From Brevundimonas vancanneytii (lineage in GTDB: Bacteria > Pseudomonadota > Alphaproteobacteria > Caulobacterales > Caulobacteraceae), in assembly GCA_945874855.1 (NCBI GenBank), contig CAMCIP010000154.1, positions 1 through 5,568 of the forward strand: a stretch of DNA of 5,568 nucleotides, in the 5' to 3' direction. Position numbers and translations under genes: made by a program. Shown here in pieces: positions 4,395-5,568 of this stretch. Numbering within the stretch: the stretch's first letter is position 1; each line of letters opens with the position of its first letter. The notes below the pieces were generated by a model, which was not told where the DNA came from, searched no databases, and worked only from the letters and a program-made list of their open reading frames with translations.

Positions 4395-5568
4395 TTTGCC
4401 GCGGGCGGCGTCGCCGGGGCCTCGCGCGGCAGGCCGAGGGCCTCTCGCGCCAGGGCCGGGTCGGATTCGGCCTTGGTGCGACGCTGACCGGCCGAGATGG
4501 CCAGATCGCCCAGTCCACCGACCAGATCCTGACCGATGCGCGGACGAATGCGCTCGGCGATCGGTGCGGCGAGGGCCGGGACCGGCGGGCGTATGGCGTC
4601 GGTGACCCCGACCACAAAGGTGTCCTCGGCCACCGGCTGGACGAAGGCCTGGCCCTTGCCCTGACCGAACAGGCCTTCCAGCAGGCCGCCGCCCAGAGCC
4701 TCGGCGGTTTCCTCGTCCTGCTGGACGCCGGTGCGCACGATGATCTCGGCCCCGGCGGAGCGGGCCACAGCCAGGATGTCCTCGCCGGCGCGGACGCGTC
4801 CGGCCAGTTCATCGGCCTTGGTCCTCAGCAGGCGCGCGTTCTCGCGCTGGATCCAGGCAGCGCTCAGCTCGGTCCTGACCTCATCCAGCGGAGGCAGGGC
4901 GGCGGGCTTCACCTCGTCGAGGCGCAGCACGAAATACTGGCCCTGACCGGCGTCGACCACATCGCTCACCCCGCCCTTTTCCAGCGACCACGCGGTGGTG
5001 AAGACCTGGGGCGGGGCGTTGATCTGCTCGCCGTTCGGCCGACGGCCGTTTTCGGTGATGTTCTCCAGCTTGACGATCCGGGCCCCCACGTCGGCCACGG
5101 CCTGGTCGAGGGTGCGTCCGGCGTTGCGGGCGGCTTCGAAGCGTTCGACGCGACCATAGATCAGGGCGCGTTCGGCTTCGCCGCGCAGTTCCTGCAAGAC
5201 GGCTTCGCGCACGCCTTCCAGCGTCGCGGGCTCGGCCCCGAACACCTCGGTGACCACGGCGACGGCGAAGCCGACACGGGCCTGGATCGGGCCGACGACG
5301 CCGTGACCGGGGCTGCCGAAGACCGCCTGGGCGATGGCCGGATCGGTCACCGCGGCGCGCGGCGTTTCCATATAGGGGGTGGGTTGCAGCCCGTTGGCGG
5401 CGGCGACCTCATCCGGCGTCTGGCCGGCGCGCAGGGCCTGGGCCACCGCGGCGGCCGCCTGCTGCGAGGGAGCGGTCAGCACGGTGAAGCTGCGGCGCTC
5501 GGGGATGGACAGGGCGTCCTTGCGGAACTCGAAGCGTTCGACGATCTGCGCCTCGGTCACCTCGGGCG
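4391..5568 (-). CDS. ppiD: PpiD/SurA-like periplasmic folding factor, C-terminal 391 residues
   Basis: This gene enters from the right edge. The frame is open to the last base, and the first in-window GTG (5560) falls inside a conserved segment, so the true start is outside. PpiD-family proteins are inner-membrane-anchored periplasmic chaperones that help newly exported proteins fold; the expected N-terminal membrane helix is not visible here. Visible residues 8-30 (IVERFEFRKDALSIPERRSF) match the family's 'Y..h...y..PE.R' stretch before the parvulin domain. Residues about 26-108 resemble a PpiC domain (GQTPDEVAAANGL, then the G-V-V-G-P-I-x-x-x-x-G-F-A end). They lack the R-H-I-L and G-G-D-L-G-W motifs of active parvulins, so isomerase activity is doubtful. 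A second parvulin-like tail lies at about 185-217 (WSLEKGGVSDVV, YFVLRLDEV), followed by charged helices and a Pro/Ala-rich end. The symbol is by family resemblance; a SurA-type name is possible. Confidence 0.82.
   Translation of the reverse strand, partial: PEVTEAQIVERFEFRKDALSIPERRSFTVLTAPSQQAAAAVAQALRAGQTPDEVAAANGLQPTPYMETPRAAVTDPAIAQAVFGSPGHGVVGPIQARVGFAVAVVTEVFGAEPATLEGVREAVLQELRGEAERALIYGRVERFEAARNAGRTLDQAVADVGARIVKLENITENGRRPNGEQINAPPQVFTTAWSLEKGGVSDVVDAGQGQYFVLRLDEVKPAALPPLDEVRTELSAAWIQRENARLLRTKADELAGRVRAGEDILAVARSAGAEIIVRTGVQQDEETAEALGGGLLEGLFGQGKGQAFVQPVAEDTFVVGVTDAIRPPVPALAAPIAERIRPRIGQDLVGGLGDLAISAGQRRTKAESDPALAREALGLPREAPATPPAAK

Noticed and set aside
3921..4605. Long plus-strand open frames opposite trpE and the chaperone gene
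   Set aside because: Shadow frames with skewed Arg/Ser/Gly composition and no motifs or ribosome binding sites.

Overview
This is a GC-rich bacterial window in which almost every codon ends in G or C. It is most likely from an alphaproteobacterium of the Caulobacterales (Brevundimonas/Caulobacter type). Three things point there: the gene order PpiD-like chaperone - trpE - trpG - trpD - trpC - lexA, the alphaproteobacterial SOS operator GTTC-N7-GTTC in front of lexA, and the absence of trpFBA, which sits in a separate operon in Caulobacter. The genus is inferred from these features and not proven.

All major genes read on the minus strand, so transcription runs from right to left. From the right edge: the C-terminal 391 residues of a PpiD/SurA-like periplasmic folding factor (4391-5568, 5' end outside the window). 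Its stop overlaps the start of trpE (2961-4394) by four bases. A 314-bp gap between trpE and trpG holds one small gene on the opposite strand (2735-2947), which encodes a 70-residue protein with one predicted membrane helix. Next come trpG (2056-2646), trpD (1022-2056) and trpC (222-1025), overlapping by 1 and 4 bases. After 83 bp of regulatory DNA, the first 46 codons of lexA run off the left edge (1-138).

TrpE and TrpG form anthranilate synthase, TrpD adds the phosphoribosyl group, and TrpC closes the indole ring. Together they cover chorismate to indole-3-glycerol phosphate, except for the isomerase step (TrpF), which is not encoded here. The Trp proteins are full length with intact signature motifs.

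The less ordinary signals are in the two gaps. The lexA leader carries two perfect GTTC-N7-GTTC boxes in opposite orientation, one in the promoter and one downstream of the expected transcription start. The trpE-trpG gap carries the antiparallel membrane-protein gene and a 30-bp imperfect palindrome covering that gene's ribosome binding site. No rRNA, tRNA, CRISPR array, insertion sequence or clear intrinsic terminator was seen. I found no convincing new multi-gene system. The best candidates for new biology are the small membrane gene with its palindrome, and the chaperone-trpE coupling.
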